Positions 7,220 through 16,335 of a DNA stretch of 64,000 nucleotides are shown one piece after another. The stretch is from Megasphaera hutchinsoni (GTDB lineage: Bacteria > Bacillota > Negativicutes > Veillonellales > Megasphaeraceae). The notes under the pieces are model-generated. The model was not told the DNA's origin, searched no databases, and was given only the letters and a program-made list of their open reading frames with translations. Both the position numbers and the translations under genes were made by a program. The stretch lies in the NCBI RefSeq assembly GCF_001553405.1, contig NZ_KQ960952.1, forward strand, positions 215,965-279,964, given 5' to 3'. Within the stretch, counting starts at the first letter, position 1; the number at the start of each line of letters is the position of its first letter.

Positions 7220-9130
7220 TTATTTTTGAGGTGTAAGAAGTTTTTCTTTTAAGTGCAAATATGCTTGCGAATAATATGGAGTCAATTGAGATTCTCGCAA
7301 GTCAAAGCCGAAAGATCGCCGACTAACAGATAAAATAGGTGGACTTTGAATACGCTTTGCCACACCTAACCCCGAAAATCGCTTCCACCAATACTCTAAA
7401 TCCGTAATAAAAGCAGCTGCATTAGGAAATATAGAATGAATACTAATGGGACAACCTAAATACTCCTCTAATGTTCCCTTTGCGTAGTGATTTAAAATAG
7501 TTTCTGGGGTAGCACGATTCCATTTTTCGATAAAAGCTGCAAATAAATAATCATGGTAAGGATAACATAAAGGGTCCCCTTGCCCTTTAGTAATATCTTG
7601 TTGTGCCGATAATTCTGCACTAGGTACAAGATCAATAATCTCTTGGGGAATGACTTCTTTCTTATACACCTTATCATTGAGATAATGTGCTAAATCATAT
7701 ACTTGATGTTTCCATAAATCTGCTGTGGCAGCTAAAAAGCCCGCACTATCACCGTATAAAGTTGCATAACCAACGGTGCATTCGGCCTTATTGGCATTGC
7801 AAGTAAAAACTCCGCCAAAAGCTGCCGCTATTCCAGCTAATACACGGGATGATCGATCACGTGCTTGGATATTTTCTAATACCGCATCGGTTAGTTGCAA
7901 CTTTGCCGCAGCTGCTCGTGGTTGATTATTTTGAATATCCTGAATTTGCCTACATGTTAATTCTACACTATCTTGAATAGGCACTATCGCATAAGGGCAT
8001 TGTAAATTGTCAGCTAATTGTTGGGAAAGGTTTTTGGTTAAATCTGAATTATATTGACTTGGCATATTTACGAGCAATATATTTTCTGGTTTCAAAACAC
8101 GAGCATATAAAGCTGCATTTACAGCTGAATCAATACCACCAGATATACCGATAACTACTTTTTCTATTCCCATGGTAGTTAAGAAAGTATGAATACCGTA
8201 GTGTAATGCTTCATAGATAGAAGTAATTTCGCTTGTGTTGTTTTTTTGTATATATCCCGAGGGAGGAATAAATTGATGATTCACTTCATCATATTGTAAA
8301 ATAGCTAGTTCATCTGAAAACGTCTTACAAGTATAAACCGGTGTTCCATCTTGATTATAAGCACTAGAAGAGCCATCAAAGGTATAAACATTTTTACCAT
8401 TATTTTGGATTCCCGTAACATTTACATATACGGCAGGAGCATGAAGCATATTCAACTTTTCATGAAAGAGTTCATGCCTTTTTTTTGTTTTGCCAATGGT
8501 AAAAGGAGAATTGGAAATATTAACAAATAAATCTATGGGGGCTTCTTGTTGTAGATTCAGCATTGGTTTTACCTGATAAGCATCATCCCAACTATCTTCA
8601 CAAATAAGCGGACCAACCCGTAATGGATGAGGCGAGGACGTATTTAACTTAATTGGAGATAATAAGTCGTAAATTGTACAGTTTTCCTCTTGGGCCACTT
8701 GAATGAGCGAAGTAAAATGCCGTGGATCCGAAAATTCACGATAATCTGGTAATAATGTTTTAATATAGAAAGGATAAGGCGAGCGGGAGGGGCCTATGAA
8801 CGATTGATTATGTGCAATAAACATAGCATTATATTTGCGTAAGCGATTATCATGTTGTTTTTTGTTTTTATCTATAGCAACATTACCAAAAATAATAATA
8901 ATTCCATTTGCAGCTTTGCGAATTTCTTCACCACAAGCTATCGATTCATTAATAAAATCCGTTTGTTCCCATAAATCACCTATAAAATATCCTGGAATTG
9001 CTAACTCGGGGAAAATAATTATATCACAATTTTCCTCTTTTGCATGTTGGATATATTGTTGCATTATAGTTAAATTATAGCGAGGATTGCCAGCGTGAAT
9101 ATGAAGTTGGGCCAAACCAATTGTTAACAT
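7220..9130 (-). CDS. nadE: Glutamine-dependent NAD+ synthetase
   Basis: A 636-residue two-domain enzyme that makes NAD+ from nicotinate adenine dinucleotide, ATP and glutamine. The N-terminal nitrilase-type glutaminase domain carries the Glu-Lys-Cys triad: Glu42 in FPEL, Lys124 in IKTLLPDY and Cys177 in GPLICEDS. The C-terminal synthetase domain has the PP-loop SGGIDS at residues 330-335 and the GDPLCYPYHD region. The length is that of the long glutamine-using form rather than the ammonia-only form. GAGG lies just upstream of the ATG. With PncB (16336..17793) it covers the Preiss-Handler route from nicotinic acid, except for NadD, which is not in the window. Confidence 0.95.
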   Translation of the reverse strand: MLTIGLAQLHIHAGNPRYNLTIMQQYIQHAKEENCDIIIFPELAIPGYFIGDLWEQTDFINESIACGEEIRKAANGIIIIFGNVAIDKNKKQHDNRLRKYNAMFIAHNQSFIGPSRSPYPFYIKTLLPDYREFSDPRHFTSLIQVAQEENCTIYDLLSPIKLNTSSPHPLRVGPLICEDSWDDAYQVKPMLNLQQEAPIDLFVNISNSPFTIGKTKKRHELFHEKLNMLHAPAVYVNVTGIQNNGKNVYTFDGSSSAYNQDGTPVYTCKTFSDELAILQYDEVNHQFIPPSGYIQKNNTSEITSIYEALHYGIHTFLTTMGIEKVVIGISGGIDSAVNAALYARVLKPENILLVNMPSQYNSDLTKNLSQQLADNLQCPYAIVPIQDSVELTCRQIQDIQNNQPRAAAAKLQLTDAVLENIQARDRSSRVLAGIAAAFGGVFTCNANKAECTVGYATLYGDSAGFLAATADLWKHQVYDLAHYLNDKVYKKEVIPQEIIDLVPSAELSAQQDITKGQGDPLCYPYHDYLFAAFIEKWNRATPETILNHYAKGTLEEYLGCPISIHSIFPNAAAFITDLEYWWKRFSGLGVAKRIQSPPILSVSRRSFGFDLRESQLTPYYSQAYLHLKEKLLTPQK

Positions 9131-9442
9131 ACATAAACCTCCCTGTAAAACGTATTTATGTATATCCTAACATAAAATAATAGGGAATAACAGTAGATGA
9201 AGATAGAATAGCTAGTTTAAGAATAAATAAAATAATGTCATTAACCAAATGATATCGTAACAGGATAAATTCCATATTTTTATCTAAAAGACTTCCATGA
9301 AAAAACGAAAAAGAAAAGATTTTCATATTTTATAATATCAAAATGTGTTATACTGATATATATACATTATATTTTTCAGAGTGATACTAGGTTTATTCAC
9401 TCATGATGGTAGTAAGATATGCCACTTAATATGAGGAGTTAT
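9131..9442. other. Divergent intergenic region (nadE / radical SAM gene)
   Basis: This AT-rich 312-base gap holds the regulatory DNA for both divergent units. On the + strand there is an extended -10 (TGTTATACT, 9346-9354). A small inverted repeat, GAGTGA/TCACTC (9379-9402), lies in the predicted leader of the radical SAM gene. No open frame, RNA gene or strong -35 was seen. Confidence 0.4.
9346..9354 (+). promoter_or_regulatory. Extended -10 element for the radical SAM-recO unit
   Basis: TGTTATACT matches an extended -10 (TGn-TATACT) about 90 bases before the start at 9443. No convincing -35 lies at 16-18 bases. Confidence 0.4.
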
Positions 9443-10405
9443 ATGAACGAACGATATCGTGTTTATTCGACGTATCTAAAAGAAACATACGGCGAAAAAG
9501 TATATAAATTACCTATCAGTATTCCAGATACATGTCCAAATCGCGACGGGACTTTAGGCAGAAATGGTTGTGTGTTTTGTGGATCTATTGGCGCTGGTTA
9601 TGAAAATTTACCGGCCTCTTTTTCCGTAGCAGAACAAATTAAAGCTAATATTGCTCATATTGCCCCTAAATATAAAGCACATAAATTTATTGCTTATTTT
9701 CAAAATTTTACTAATACTTATTTACCTATTACGGCATTTCATTCATTTTTAGTAGAAGCGTGTCTTCCTAATATTGTGGGATTAGCCATTGCTACACGTC
9801 CTGATTGCATTACTCGTGAATACTTAGATGTTTTAAAAAAAATTCAACAAACCTATCAAGTTGATATTTTACTCGAATTCGGTTTACAAACCGCTAATTA
9901 TAAAACGTTGGTTAAAATTAATCGTGGACATACGTTGGCTGAATATATTGATGCTTTGTGTATGGTTCGTGATTATGGGTTTCGTGTTTGTACTCATGTA
10001 ATATTAGATTTACCTTGGGATACCATGGAAGATACAATTGAAACCGCAAAAATTATTTCGGCATTACCGAATCATGAAATAAAATTACATGCGTTATACT
10101 TAATCAAGGGAACGTTAATGACAAGATGGTATAAAGAAGGTCGTATAAAATTATGGCCTTGTGAAGAATATGTCCAAAGAGTCGTTTCTTTTTTAGAATA
10201 TACGAGACCAGATATAGTTTTTCAACGCTTAATAGGAAGAGCACCAAAAGAAGCAACGGAAATGGCAAATTGGGGTATGGGCTGGTGGAAAATCAGAGAT
10301 ATGATTGAGGCAGAGCTAAAAAAAAAGGATACATGGCAAGGCAAATTATGTACGTATTTAAATGGTAAAGGGGTACACAAATTCACACAGCATAAAGGAG
10401 AGTAA
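9443..10405 (+). CDS. Radical SAM protein, YtqA/YhcC type (TIGR01212 family)
   Basis: A 320-residue radical SAM protein with an unusually spaced cluster motif: Cys31, Cys43 and Cys46 in CPNRDGTLGRNGCVFC (C-x11-C-x2-C), characteristic of the YhcC/YtqA family. After it come IAYFQNFTNTYLP, GLAIATRPDCI and LEFGLQTANYKTL, all typical of this family. The biochemical reaction of the family is not established to my knowledge. The open frame begins at 9419, but ATG 9443 is preferred because GAGGAG stands 6 bases before it and the conserved region begins just after. It is the first gene of a + strand unit running to recO. Confidence 0.88.
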   Translation: MNERYRVYSTYLKETYGEKVYKLPISIPDTCPNRDGTLGRNGCVFCGSIGAGYENLPASFSVAEQIKANIAHIAPKYKAHKFIAYFQNFTNTYLPITAFHSFLVEACLPNIVGLAIATRPDCITREYLDVLKKIQQTYQVDILLEFGLQTANYKTLVKINRGHTLAEYIDALCMVRDYGFRVCTHVILDLPWDTMEDTIETAKIISALPNHEIKLHALYLIKGTLMTRWYKEGRIKLWPCEEYVQRVVSFLEYTRPDIVFQRLIGRAPKEATEMANWGMGWWKIRDMIEAELKKKDTWQGKLCTYLNGKGVHKFTQHKGE

Positions 10406-10412
10406 AAAAGGC

Positions 10413-11372
10413 ATGCACGAAATCACTATACATTGTCAAAATATCGAAGAATTACGCACTCTTTTAGGTCATGGTGATGTCTATTTGCATTTTTTACAAA
10501 AAGAATTTCCTTCTTGTCATTTTTCTATTAGAGGTACAAATCTTTGCGTACAAGGAGATGTAAAGGAAACCGATATTGTCATTCAAACGAGTACGTTATT
10601 ACGTTTTTTACAGCAAGAACGAGTATATATAACAGAACAGCATGTTCGCTATATTGTACAACAATTGCATGCAGGAAATGGTCAAAAATTAAAAGAATTA
10701 TATGAAGATACAATCAATACTTCTGCTCGTGGACGGTTGATAAAGGCAAAAACGTTTGGGCAAAAAGCATATATTGATTCCATTCGTAAGCATATTGTCA
10801 CATTTGGAATTGGTCCTGCCGGTACAGGAAAAACCTATATGGCGGTAGCATTGGCCGCATATTATCTAAGAAATCAAGAAGTAGAACGTATTATACTAAC
10901 TCGACCTGCTGTCGAAGCAGGGGAAAAATTAGGTTTTTTACCTGGTGATTTACAAGATAAAATTGATCCGTATTTGCGTCCGTTATACGATGCCTTAGCG
11001 GATATGTTTGGTGGGGATAAATTCCAAAAATTAGCGGCTAAAAATATTATTGAAGTAGCCCCATTGGCCTATATGCGTGGGCGAACATTAGAACATTCAT
11101 TTATTATTTTAGATGAAGCACAAAATACAACGAAAGAACAAATGAAAATGTTTTTAACCCGATTAGGAAATCATTCTCGTATGGTTGTCAATGGTGATGT
11201 TTCGCAAATTGATTTACCCGATCATCGTCAATCAGGATTAGTAGAAGCAGTAAAGATACTATCCTCTGTCAAAGGGATAGGCATAGTTCATCTTACTGCT
11301 GCTGATGTCGTTCGACATACTATGGTATCACGTATTATACGAGCATATGAAGCATATCATGAACCCAAATAG
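10413..11372 (+). CDS. phoH: PhoH family ATPase (PhoL type)
   Basis: A 319-residue PhoH-like P-loop ATPase with Walker A GPAGTGKT (about 134-141) and Walker B FIILDEAQN (230-238). A short N-terminal KH-like/PhoH N domain precedes it. Proteins of this group sit next to ybeY in many bacteria and are thought to act in RNA metabolism; the substrate is not defined. The frame is open from 10362, but ATG 10413 follows AAAGGAG and begins 8 bases after the preceding stop. It is followed by ybeY after 14 bases. Confidence 0.9.
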   Translation: MHEITIHCQNIEELRTLLGHGDVYLHFLQKEFPSCHFSIRGTNLCVQGDVKETDIVIQTSTLLRFLQQERVYITEQHVRYIVQQLHAGNGQKLKELYEDTINTSARGRLIKAKTFGQKAYIDSIRKHIVTFGIGPAGTGKTYMAVALAAYYLRNQEVERIILTRPAVEAGEKLGFLPGDLQDKIDPYLRPLYDALADMFGGDKFQKLAAKNIIEVAPLAYMRGRTLEHSFIILDEAQNTTKEQMKMFLTRLGNHSRMVVNGDVSQIDLPDHRQSGLVEAVKILSSVKGIGIVHLTAADVVRHTMVSRIIRAYEAYHEPK

Positions 11373-11386
11373 GAGGAATAATTTTT

Positions 11387-11860
11387 ATGCAAATTACTAT
11401 TACATATGAAAAAACAAATTTACAAAATAATGCTTATGACGAAATTATTGAGCGTGTATGTCAAGAAGCGGCGTTAGTATATGGTTTAGGTCCACAAGCA
11501 GAAATTAGCATTTTGCTTTGTCAAAATGAATATATACACACGTTAAATAAACAATATAGAAATATAGATAGACCTACAGACGTCTTATCTTTTGCTTTAA
11601 ACGAAGGGGAAGATGACGGGTATGATGGTCCTGACACAGCGTTATTAGGTGATATTATAATTTCATTGGATAAAGTACGAGAACAGGCTACTGAATTTGG
11701 TCATTCTTTTGAACGAGAATTAGCATATTTAACAATTCATGGTATGTTACATATTTTAGGATATGATCACATGGAACCAAAAGATAAAGAAGAAATGAGA
11801 AAAGAAGAAGAATTTATTCTTTGCCGATTAGGATATGTCCGTGAAGGAGAAACGTTATAA
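11387..11860 (+). CDS. ybeY: Endoribonuclease YbeY, rRNA maturation factor
   Basis: A 157-residue UPF0054/YbeY metalloprotein with the zinc motif HGMLHILGYDH, giving His118, His122 and His128 as ligands. PTDVLSFAL near residue 63 is the other family hallmark. YbeY takes part in 16S rRNA 3'-end maturation and ribosome quality control. The ATG follows AGGAGGAAT. It lies between the PhoH-like ATPase and era, the usual order in Firmicutes, although dgkA and cdd often found here are absent. The length is normal. Confidence 0.95.
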   Translation: MQITITYEKTNLQNNAYDEIIERVCQEAALVYGLGPQAEISILLCQNEYIHTLNKQYRNIDRPTDVLSFALNEGEDDGYDGPDTALLGDIIISLDKVREQATEFGHSFERELAYLTIHGMLHILGYDHMEPKDKEEMRKEEEFILCRLGYVREGETL

Positions 11861-11865
11861 ATGTA

Positions 11866-11905
11866 GAAATAATATATAATCATCAACACGATGATATATT
11901 ATTTC
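11866..11905 (+). other. 12-bp hairpin between ybeY and era
   Basis: GAAATAATATAT (11866-11877) pairs perfectly with ATATATTATTTC (11894-11905), and an inner CATC/GATG stem caps it. There is no U-run, and the era Shine-Dalgarno sequence follows. It may attenuate or process the transcript between the two genes. Confidence 0.5.
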
Positions 11906-11927
11906 TCATTGCTATAAAGGAGAGTTT

Positions 11928-12827
11928 ATGGAAACGAAGAAATTTCTATCTGGATTTATTGCTGTCATTGGTCGTCCAAACGTAGGAAAGTCAACTTTAA
12001 TTAATCATATTATTAAAGAAAAGGTGACCATTGTTTCAGACAAAGCCCAAACTACACGTAATAGAATTTTATGTATTCATACAGATGAAAATAGTCAGAT
12101 GATTTTTTTAGATACACCAGGCATTCATAAACCTAAACATAAATTAGGAGAATTTATGGATGATGCAGCGTATCAATCCTTAAAAGATATAGAAGCTGTA
12201 TTATTTTTAGTTGCAGGTACTGACAAAAAAGGTCCAGGCGATATGTTTATTTCCGAAAAATTAAAAAATTGTACTGTGCCTGTTTTTTTATTAATTAATA
12301 AAATTGATTTGTTAACGAAAGAACAAGTATTACAAGCTATTATGTCATATCGTGAATTATATCCTTTTGCTCAAATTATTCCAATTTCTGCTAAACGAGG
12401 CGAAAATGTAGATGTTGTTTTAGATGAACTAAAACAAATCTTACCGGAAGGACCAAAATATTTTCCCGATGATATGATTACAGATCAACCAGAACGACTT
12501 TTAGTTGCCGAAATTGTTCGTGAAAAATTACTATTAGTTATGAATGAAGAAATTCCTCATGCTATTGCAGTATACGTAGAAGAAATGAAAACAAGATCAA
12601 AAAATAAAGTATATATTCGAACAAACATATATGTAGAACGAAATTCCCAAAAACGAATTGTAATTGGTAAAAATGGTTCAATTTTAAAAGAAGTTGGTGC
12701 ATTAGCGAGACAGGATATTGAAACGCTTTTAGGTTCTTCCGTATACTTGGATATTTGGGTGAAAATAAAAGCTGATTGGCGCAATAAGGTCGCGGCATTA
12801 CGAGAATTAGGATATACCAAAGAATAG
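11928..12827 (+). CDS. era: GTPase Era
   Basis: A 299-residue ribosome-assembly GTPase with G1 GRPNVGKS (15-22), G3 DTPG (62-65) and G4 NKID (124-127). The C-terminal KH domain has IVIGKNGSILKEVG, which binds the 3' end of 16S rRNA. The ATG follows AAAGGAG. It is part of the phoH-ybeY-era-CNNM-recO unit, so rRNA processing factors YbeY and Era are likely co-expressed. Confidence 0.97.
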   Translation: METKKFLSGFIAVIGRPNVGKSTLINHIIKEKVTIVSDKAQTTRNRILCIHTDENSQMIFLDTPGIHKPKHKLGEFMDDAAYQSLKDIEAVLFLVAGTDKKGPGDMFISEKLKNCTVPVFLLINKIDLLTKEQVLQAIMSYRELYPFAQIIPISAKRGENVDVVLDELKQILPEGPKYFPDDMITDQPERLLVAEIVREKLLLVMNEEIPHAIAVYVEEMKTRSKNKVYIRTNIYVERNSQKRIVIGKNGSILKEVGALARQDIETLLGSSVYLDIWVKIKADWRNKVAALRELGYTKE

Positions 12828-12837
12828 AGGTATTAAC

Positions 12838-14148
12838 ATGGAAATTCAAGGGATTATACAGGGCTGGATTATTTATCTTCTTTTCTTGGTGGGAAGTGCT
12901 ATTTGTGTGGCGGGAAAATTTTCCTTTGTTCAATTACGCTCTGAATATATTAATGAACGTATTGAAGAAGGGCAGGTACACGCCCGTAAATTATTACCTT
13001 TTTATCAAGCTCCTGAATATTTTTTAGGTGCCGCTCAATTAGGCGTGATCATCAGTCTTTCCTTTTGTGGAATAGCTATTTTTTATGTGTTAAAAAATAG
13101 CTATGGATTATTTTTTGATTATATACTCTCCAAGGAATTAGTTATTTTACTGATTACTATATTCAGTATCTTTATTACAATCGTAACATGGATCTTGGGT
13201 GCGTTTATTCCTAAATCTATCGCTTTGCATAATTCTTTTACCGTATTATTAAAAATTGGAACAATGATTTTTATTTGGCAACGTATATGTACTCCTTTAT
13301 TAGCAATAGGCATATATATAAGTAAACGTATAGTACACTTATTTCATCAAACGTTAACCAATGAATTTGATATCTCACATACCGAAGATGAATTACGTAT
13401 GCTTGTCACTGCCAGTCATAAAGAAGGAAAAATTGATACGGTAGAAAGTGAATTGATTGATAATGTATTTGATTTTGTTGATCGCATGGCAAAAGAAATT
13501 ATGGTACCTCGTCAAGATATTGTTTGCCTATATACTCAGGATACAATGGCAGATTATCTGGATACAATTCGTTCTTTTCGTCATACACGCTATCCTTTAT
13601 GTGAAGGGGATAAAGATCATGTGTTAGGATTAGTTCATATTAAAGATTTTATGGAAGTATACATACAAAAAAAGCGTAATTTGCGAACTATAAAACATCC
13701 GATTTTAATAATTCCTGAAATTATGTCCGTATCCTCGTTGTTGCAATTAATGCGTTCTAAACGTACATATTTAGCTATGGTAGTGGATGAATACGGAAGC
13801 ACGGTAGGATTAATTGGTTTAGAAGATATTTTAGAAGAACTTGTAGGGACTATTCAAAATGAACATAGTATAGAAAAAGAAGAAATACAATCCTTTGCTA
13901 ATGGAACATATGAATTAGCCGGCACGGTATTAGTAAAAGATGTGGAAGAGTTATTACACCTATCCATGTTAGAAGAAGTTGATGCAGATACTATTGGCGG
14001 ATATGTTTTTTATATGTTAGGTCATACACCAGCATTAGAAGATAGTGTCATCATTGGGACCTATAAATTTACTGTAAAAGAATTGCGGCGTTTCCGTATT
14101 GCCCGATTATATGTAGAGCCGTATAAAGATACGAAAGACAAAGAATAA
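12838..14148 (+). CDS. CNNM/CorC (HlyC) family membrane protein with CBS pair
   Basis: A 436-residue membrane protein. A DUF21/CNNM transmembrane domain fills roughly residues 8-160 with four hydrophobic segments (for example WIIYLLFLVGSAICVAG and LVILLITIFSIFITIVTWILG). A pair of CBS domains follows at about 205-330 (MVPRQDIVCLY, VVDEYGSTVGLIGLEDILEELVG). A CorC_HlyC domain at about 345-430 ends the protein. Members are linked to magnesium or cation efflux; the old haemolysin label is not supported. It starts 10 bases after era and ends 1 base before recO, so it is in the same operon. Confidence 0.88.
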   Translation: MEIQGIIQGWIIYLLFLVGSAICVAGKFSFVQLRSEYINERIEEGQVHARKLLPFYQAPEYFLGAAQLGVIISLSFCGIAIFYVLKNSYGLFFDYILSKELVILLITIFSIFITIVTWILGAFIPKSIALHNSFTVLLKIGTMIFIWQRICTPLLAIGIYISKRIVHLFHQTLTNEFDISHTEDELRMLVTASHKEGKIDTVESELIDNVFDFVDRMAKEIMVPRQDIVCLYTQDTMADYLDTIRSFRHTRYPLCEGDKDHVLGLVHIKDFMEVYIQKKRNLRTIKHPILIIPEIMSVSSLLQLMRSKRTYLAMVVDEYGSTVGLIGLEDILEELVGTIQNEHSIEKEEIQSFANGTYELAGTVLVKDVEELLHLSMLEEVDADTIGGYVFYMLGHTPALEDSVIIGTYKFTVKELRRFRIARLYVEPYKDTKDKE

Positions 14149-14149
14149 A

Positions 14150-14890
14150 ATGAACATGATGAAACGATATAAAACACCTATAAATCGTACTTATCATGGT
14201 GTTGTATTAAAAATTAAAAAAAGTGATTTATATCAGCATATTACTGTATATACAAAAGAAGAAGGTTTATTACATATAGTACATAGGCGAGGGAAAAAAA
14301 TATTAGGAAATCATACCATTTTACCATTAGGTTGGCTTATTTTTAATATACTAAAAGAAGAGCAAATACTTTTTTTAAGCGAATTTGAATGTACTAATAC
14401 AAAAGCAACATTAAACCTTTCGTTGGATTATTTTATCTATTCTCAAATCTTTATAGAAATGATATTATCATTAATCCCACCAGGTGTAACAGATCATCAA
14501 ATTTATCAGTTATTATGTACTTATACGCAAACCCTCTTAAAAAAAGACCCACGAATTGTCACGATTATTGCAGGTTGGCAATTAATAGGATATGCCGGAT
14601 ATTATCCAGATGTAAATTATATGCAAATAGGCATTCTAGGAAAGAAAAAAAATCGCATTTTATATTATTTAGGCGATAATTTACCAATTAACGTTTTACC
14701 GCACAAACTCATGCCATCTGTTCGTACCTTATGGAAAACACTTTTACAATATAATTGGAATACGACAGCAGTATTACAAATAAATAAAACCGATATAGTG
14801 ATATTAGAAAATCTTTTATATAGTTATATTGAACAATGTAGTGAAAAGGAATTAAAAAGCATTAATGCTCGGTATGAGCTAGGTGAGTAA
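14150..14890 (+). CDS. recO: DNA repair protein RecO
   Basis: A 246-residue RecO, the recombination mediator that loads RecA with RecR. The N-terminal OB fold is visible (YHGVVLKIKKSDLYQHITVYTKEEGLLHIV), followed by the helical domain (GWQLIGYAGYYPDV). The cysteine zinc finger found in some RecO proteins is missing; only scattered Cys remain. Three Met codons lie within the first four positions and no clear Shine-Dalgarno sequence precedes them, so the exact start is uncertain. Translation may be coupled to the preceding gene, whose stop is 1 base upstream. Last gene before a strong terminator. Confidence 0.87.
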   Translation: MNMMKRYKTPINRTYHGVVLKIKKSDLYQHITVYTKEEGLLHIVHRRGKKILGNHTILPLGWLIFNILKEEQILFLSEFECTNTKATLNLSLDYFIYSQIFIEMILSLIPPGVTDHQIYQLLCTYTQTLLKKDPRIVTIIAGWQLIGYAGYYPDVNYMQIGILGKKKNRILYYLGDNLPINVLPHKLMPSVRTLWKTLLQYNWNTTAVLQINKTDIVILENLLYSYIEQCSEKELKSINARYELGE

Positions 14891-14993
14891 AATGGAAGTA
14901 TTTATATGTAATTATTTCCGATAACGTTAAATTATAGGAAGTTATAAAAATGGAAGTATGTAGAGGTGCTTATTTCCTATATTTTGGGCTTAG

Positions 14994-15045
14994 CTGTTCA
15001 CATTCTTGTTAATATATTAACAAGAATGCGAACAGTTTCTTTTTT
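14994..15045 (+). terminator. Strong terminator after recO
   Basis: CTGTTC (14994-14999) and CATTCTTGTTAAT pair with ATTAACAAGAATG and GAACAG (ending 15035), giving a stem of about 19 bp with one mismatch, followed by TTTCTTTTTTT. It ends the + strand unit before the opposing WYL gene. Confidence 0.85.
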
Positions 15046-15051
15046 TACTTT

Positions 15052-16050
15052 TTATTTGTCATCGATTTCCTCTTTTTTTACTATCTGTACAAGTTTACCT
15101 TGTCCTTGCAACCAAATATCAATGCCATTTCCGTATACAGTTGCTTGTACGGTATAAACGCCATTTTGATAAGATATTACTTCTGCTGTTGGCAATCTAT
15201 CTAATATCGCATCAATATCATATCCAGCATAAGTAAATACAATACATTGTAGTTTGCCCCCATACATAAAAGGACTTCTCCGCCGAAAAATGCCTTCTTC
15301 AAAGCGTTGACTATAAGAAATTACAAATCGTTTAGAGTTAATGTTTAATGATTGAATACGATCAATCCGATAAACGACAGGTGATGAATATTTCCAATTG
15401 GTGTTTCTTTTTAAATTATGTTCGTCATCTTGAACAATTGCAATTAAATAAAAATAATATTCTGAAAATAAAATGGCGAGTGGTTTTAAATTGCGTGTAA
15501 CCACACTTTGTCGATATTTATTATCATAAACAATAGTAATGTAGCGATTACATTGTATTGCTTTGCCTATTCGCCATAACATAGATAATATATTTTTTTT
15601 ATGCTTAGGTTCAATATAATGATATAATTCATTCTTAATTAAATGATTTATCATTTTTTTATCATCTGCATTAACACAACCATTAAGGAGCTTATTCAAT
15701 AAATTGGATATTTCTTCTTTAATAAATGCTTTGCTTCCTAAAAGTACTTTACATAGTGCCAAAATTTCTTCTGATGTGAAACAAGATTCTGATTCAGCTT
15801 CTAATTGAAATGAGCATTTTTTGCGGTTATAACGCAGTCCCATATAGTGCCCATGTTCTTTTTGGTGCTTACAAAATTCAATAATATCATGTAAATCGCG
15901 TTGAATACTGCGTTCGGTTACTCCATAATGGCTAGCTTCTTTTTCTTTTTGTAATGCTTCCCCGCGTAATAAACGAGTATATAAATCTAATAAACGTTCT
16001 TTTTTACTATCTTTATCAATCTCCGTCAATCTATACACCACCTTTAACAT
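15052..16050 (-). CDS. WYL-domain transcriptional regulator with N-terminal HTH
   Basis: A 332-residue regulator. An N-terminal helix-turn-helix of DeoR type (GEALQKEKEASHYGVTERSIQRDLHDI, about 30-55) is followed by a linker and a WYL domain, with KPLAILFSEYYFYLIAIVQDD (about 185-205) and VYRIDRIQSLNI (about 222-233). WYL domains sense nucleic acids or small ligands in other regulators; the ligand here is unknown. Start is ambiguous: ATG 16050 has no Shine-Dalgarno sequence, while a TTG at 16029 stands 8 bases after AAAGGTGG and would remove seven residues. No obvious target sits next to it, so autoregulation or a remote target is possible. Confidence 0.83.
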   Translation of the reverse strand: MLKVVYRLTEIDKDSKKERLLDLYTRLLRGEALQKEKEASHYGVTERSIQRDLHDIIEFCKHQKEHGHYMGLRYNRKKCSFQLEAESESCFTSEEILALCKVLLGSKAFIKEEISNLLNKLLNGCVNADDKKMINHLIKNELYHYIEPKHKKNILSMLWRIGKAIQCNRYITIVYDNKYRQSVVTRNLKPLAILFSEYYFYLIAIVQDDEHNLKRNTNWKYSSPVVYRIDRIQSLNINSKRFVISYSQRFEEGIFRRRSPFMYGGKLQCIVFTYAGYDIDAILDRLPTAEVISYQNGVYTVQATVYGNGIDIWLQGQGKLVQIVKKEEIDDK

Positions 16051-16184
16051 ATTACATTCTTATTATCTAAAGAATACGCATATTTATCTTTTAAGGCAAC
16101 AACGGATAGATAAAAAAATACATTTTTGCAAAAAAAAGTGTTCTATTTTATTATTCTAGGTAACGCTATAATGTATTTTTATGC

Positions 16185-16214
16185 ATGCTATTTCTGTAAA
16201 TACAAAAATAGCAT
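16185..16214 (-). other. Hairpin in the pncB-WYL intergenic region
   Basis: ATGCTATTT (16185-16193) pairs with AAATAGCAT (16206-16214). There is no U-run on the - strand side. It may mark the 3' end of the pncB transcript or an operator for the WYL gene. The rest of 16051..16335 is AT-rich with no open frame. Confidence 0.4.
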
Positions 16215-16335
16215 TAACTAAATATTTATTTTTTTACAAAAAAAAGATTATTTAATCTACATAGTCACAATTTGACCTGCTTAATTTATTTTTGAAAATG
16301 TTATTATAATCAAGAAAGTAGCAATTTATTTTTCA

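Noticed and set aside
12562-12933. Antisense open frames over era and the CNNM gene
   Set aside because: Shadow frames opposite strong family matches.
14891-14993. Short ATGGAAGTA direct repeat after recO, each copy starting a 10-20 codon frame
   Set aside because: Frames are very short and the terminator follows with no downstream gene on that strand, so an attenuator role makes no sense; the repeat is probably chance.
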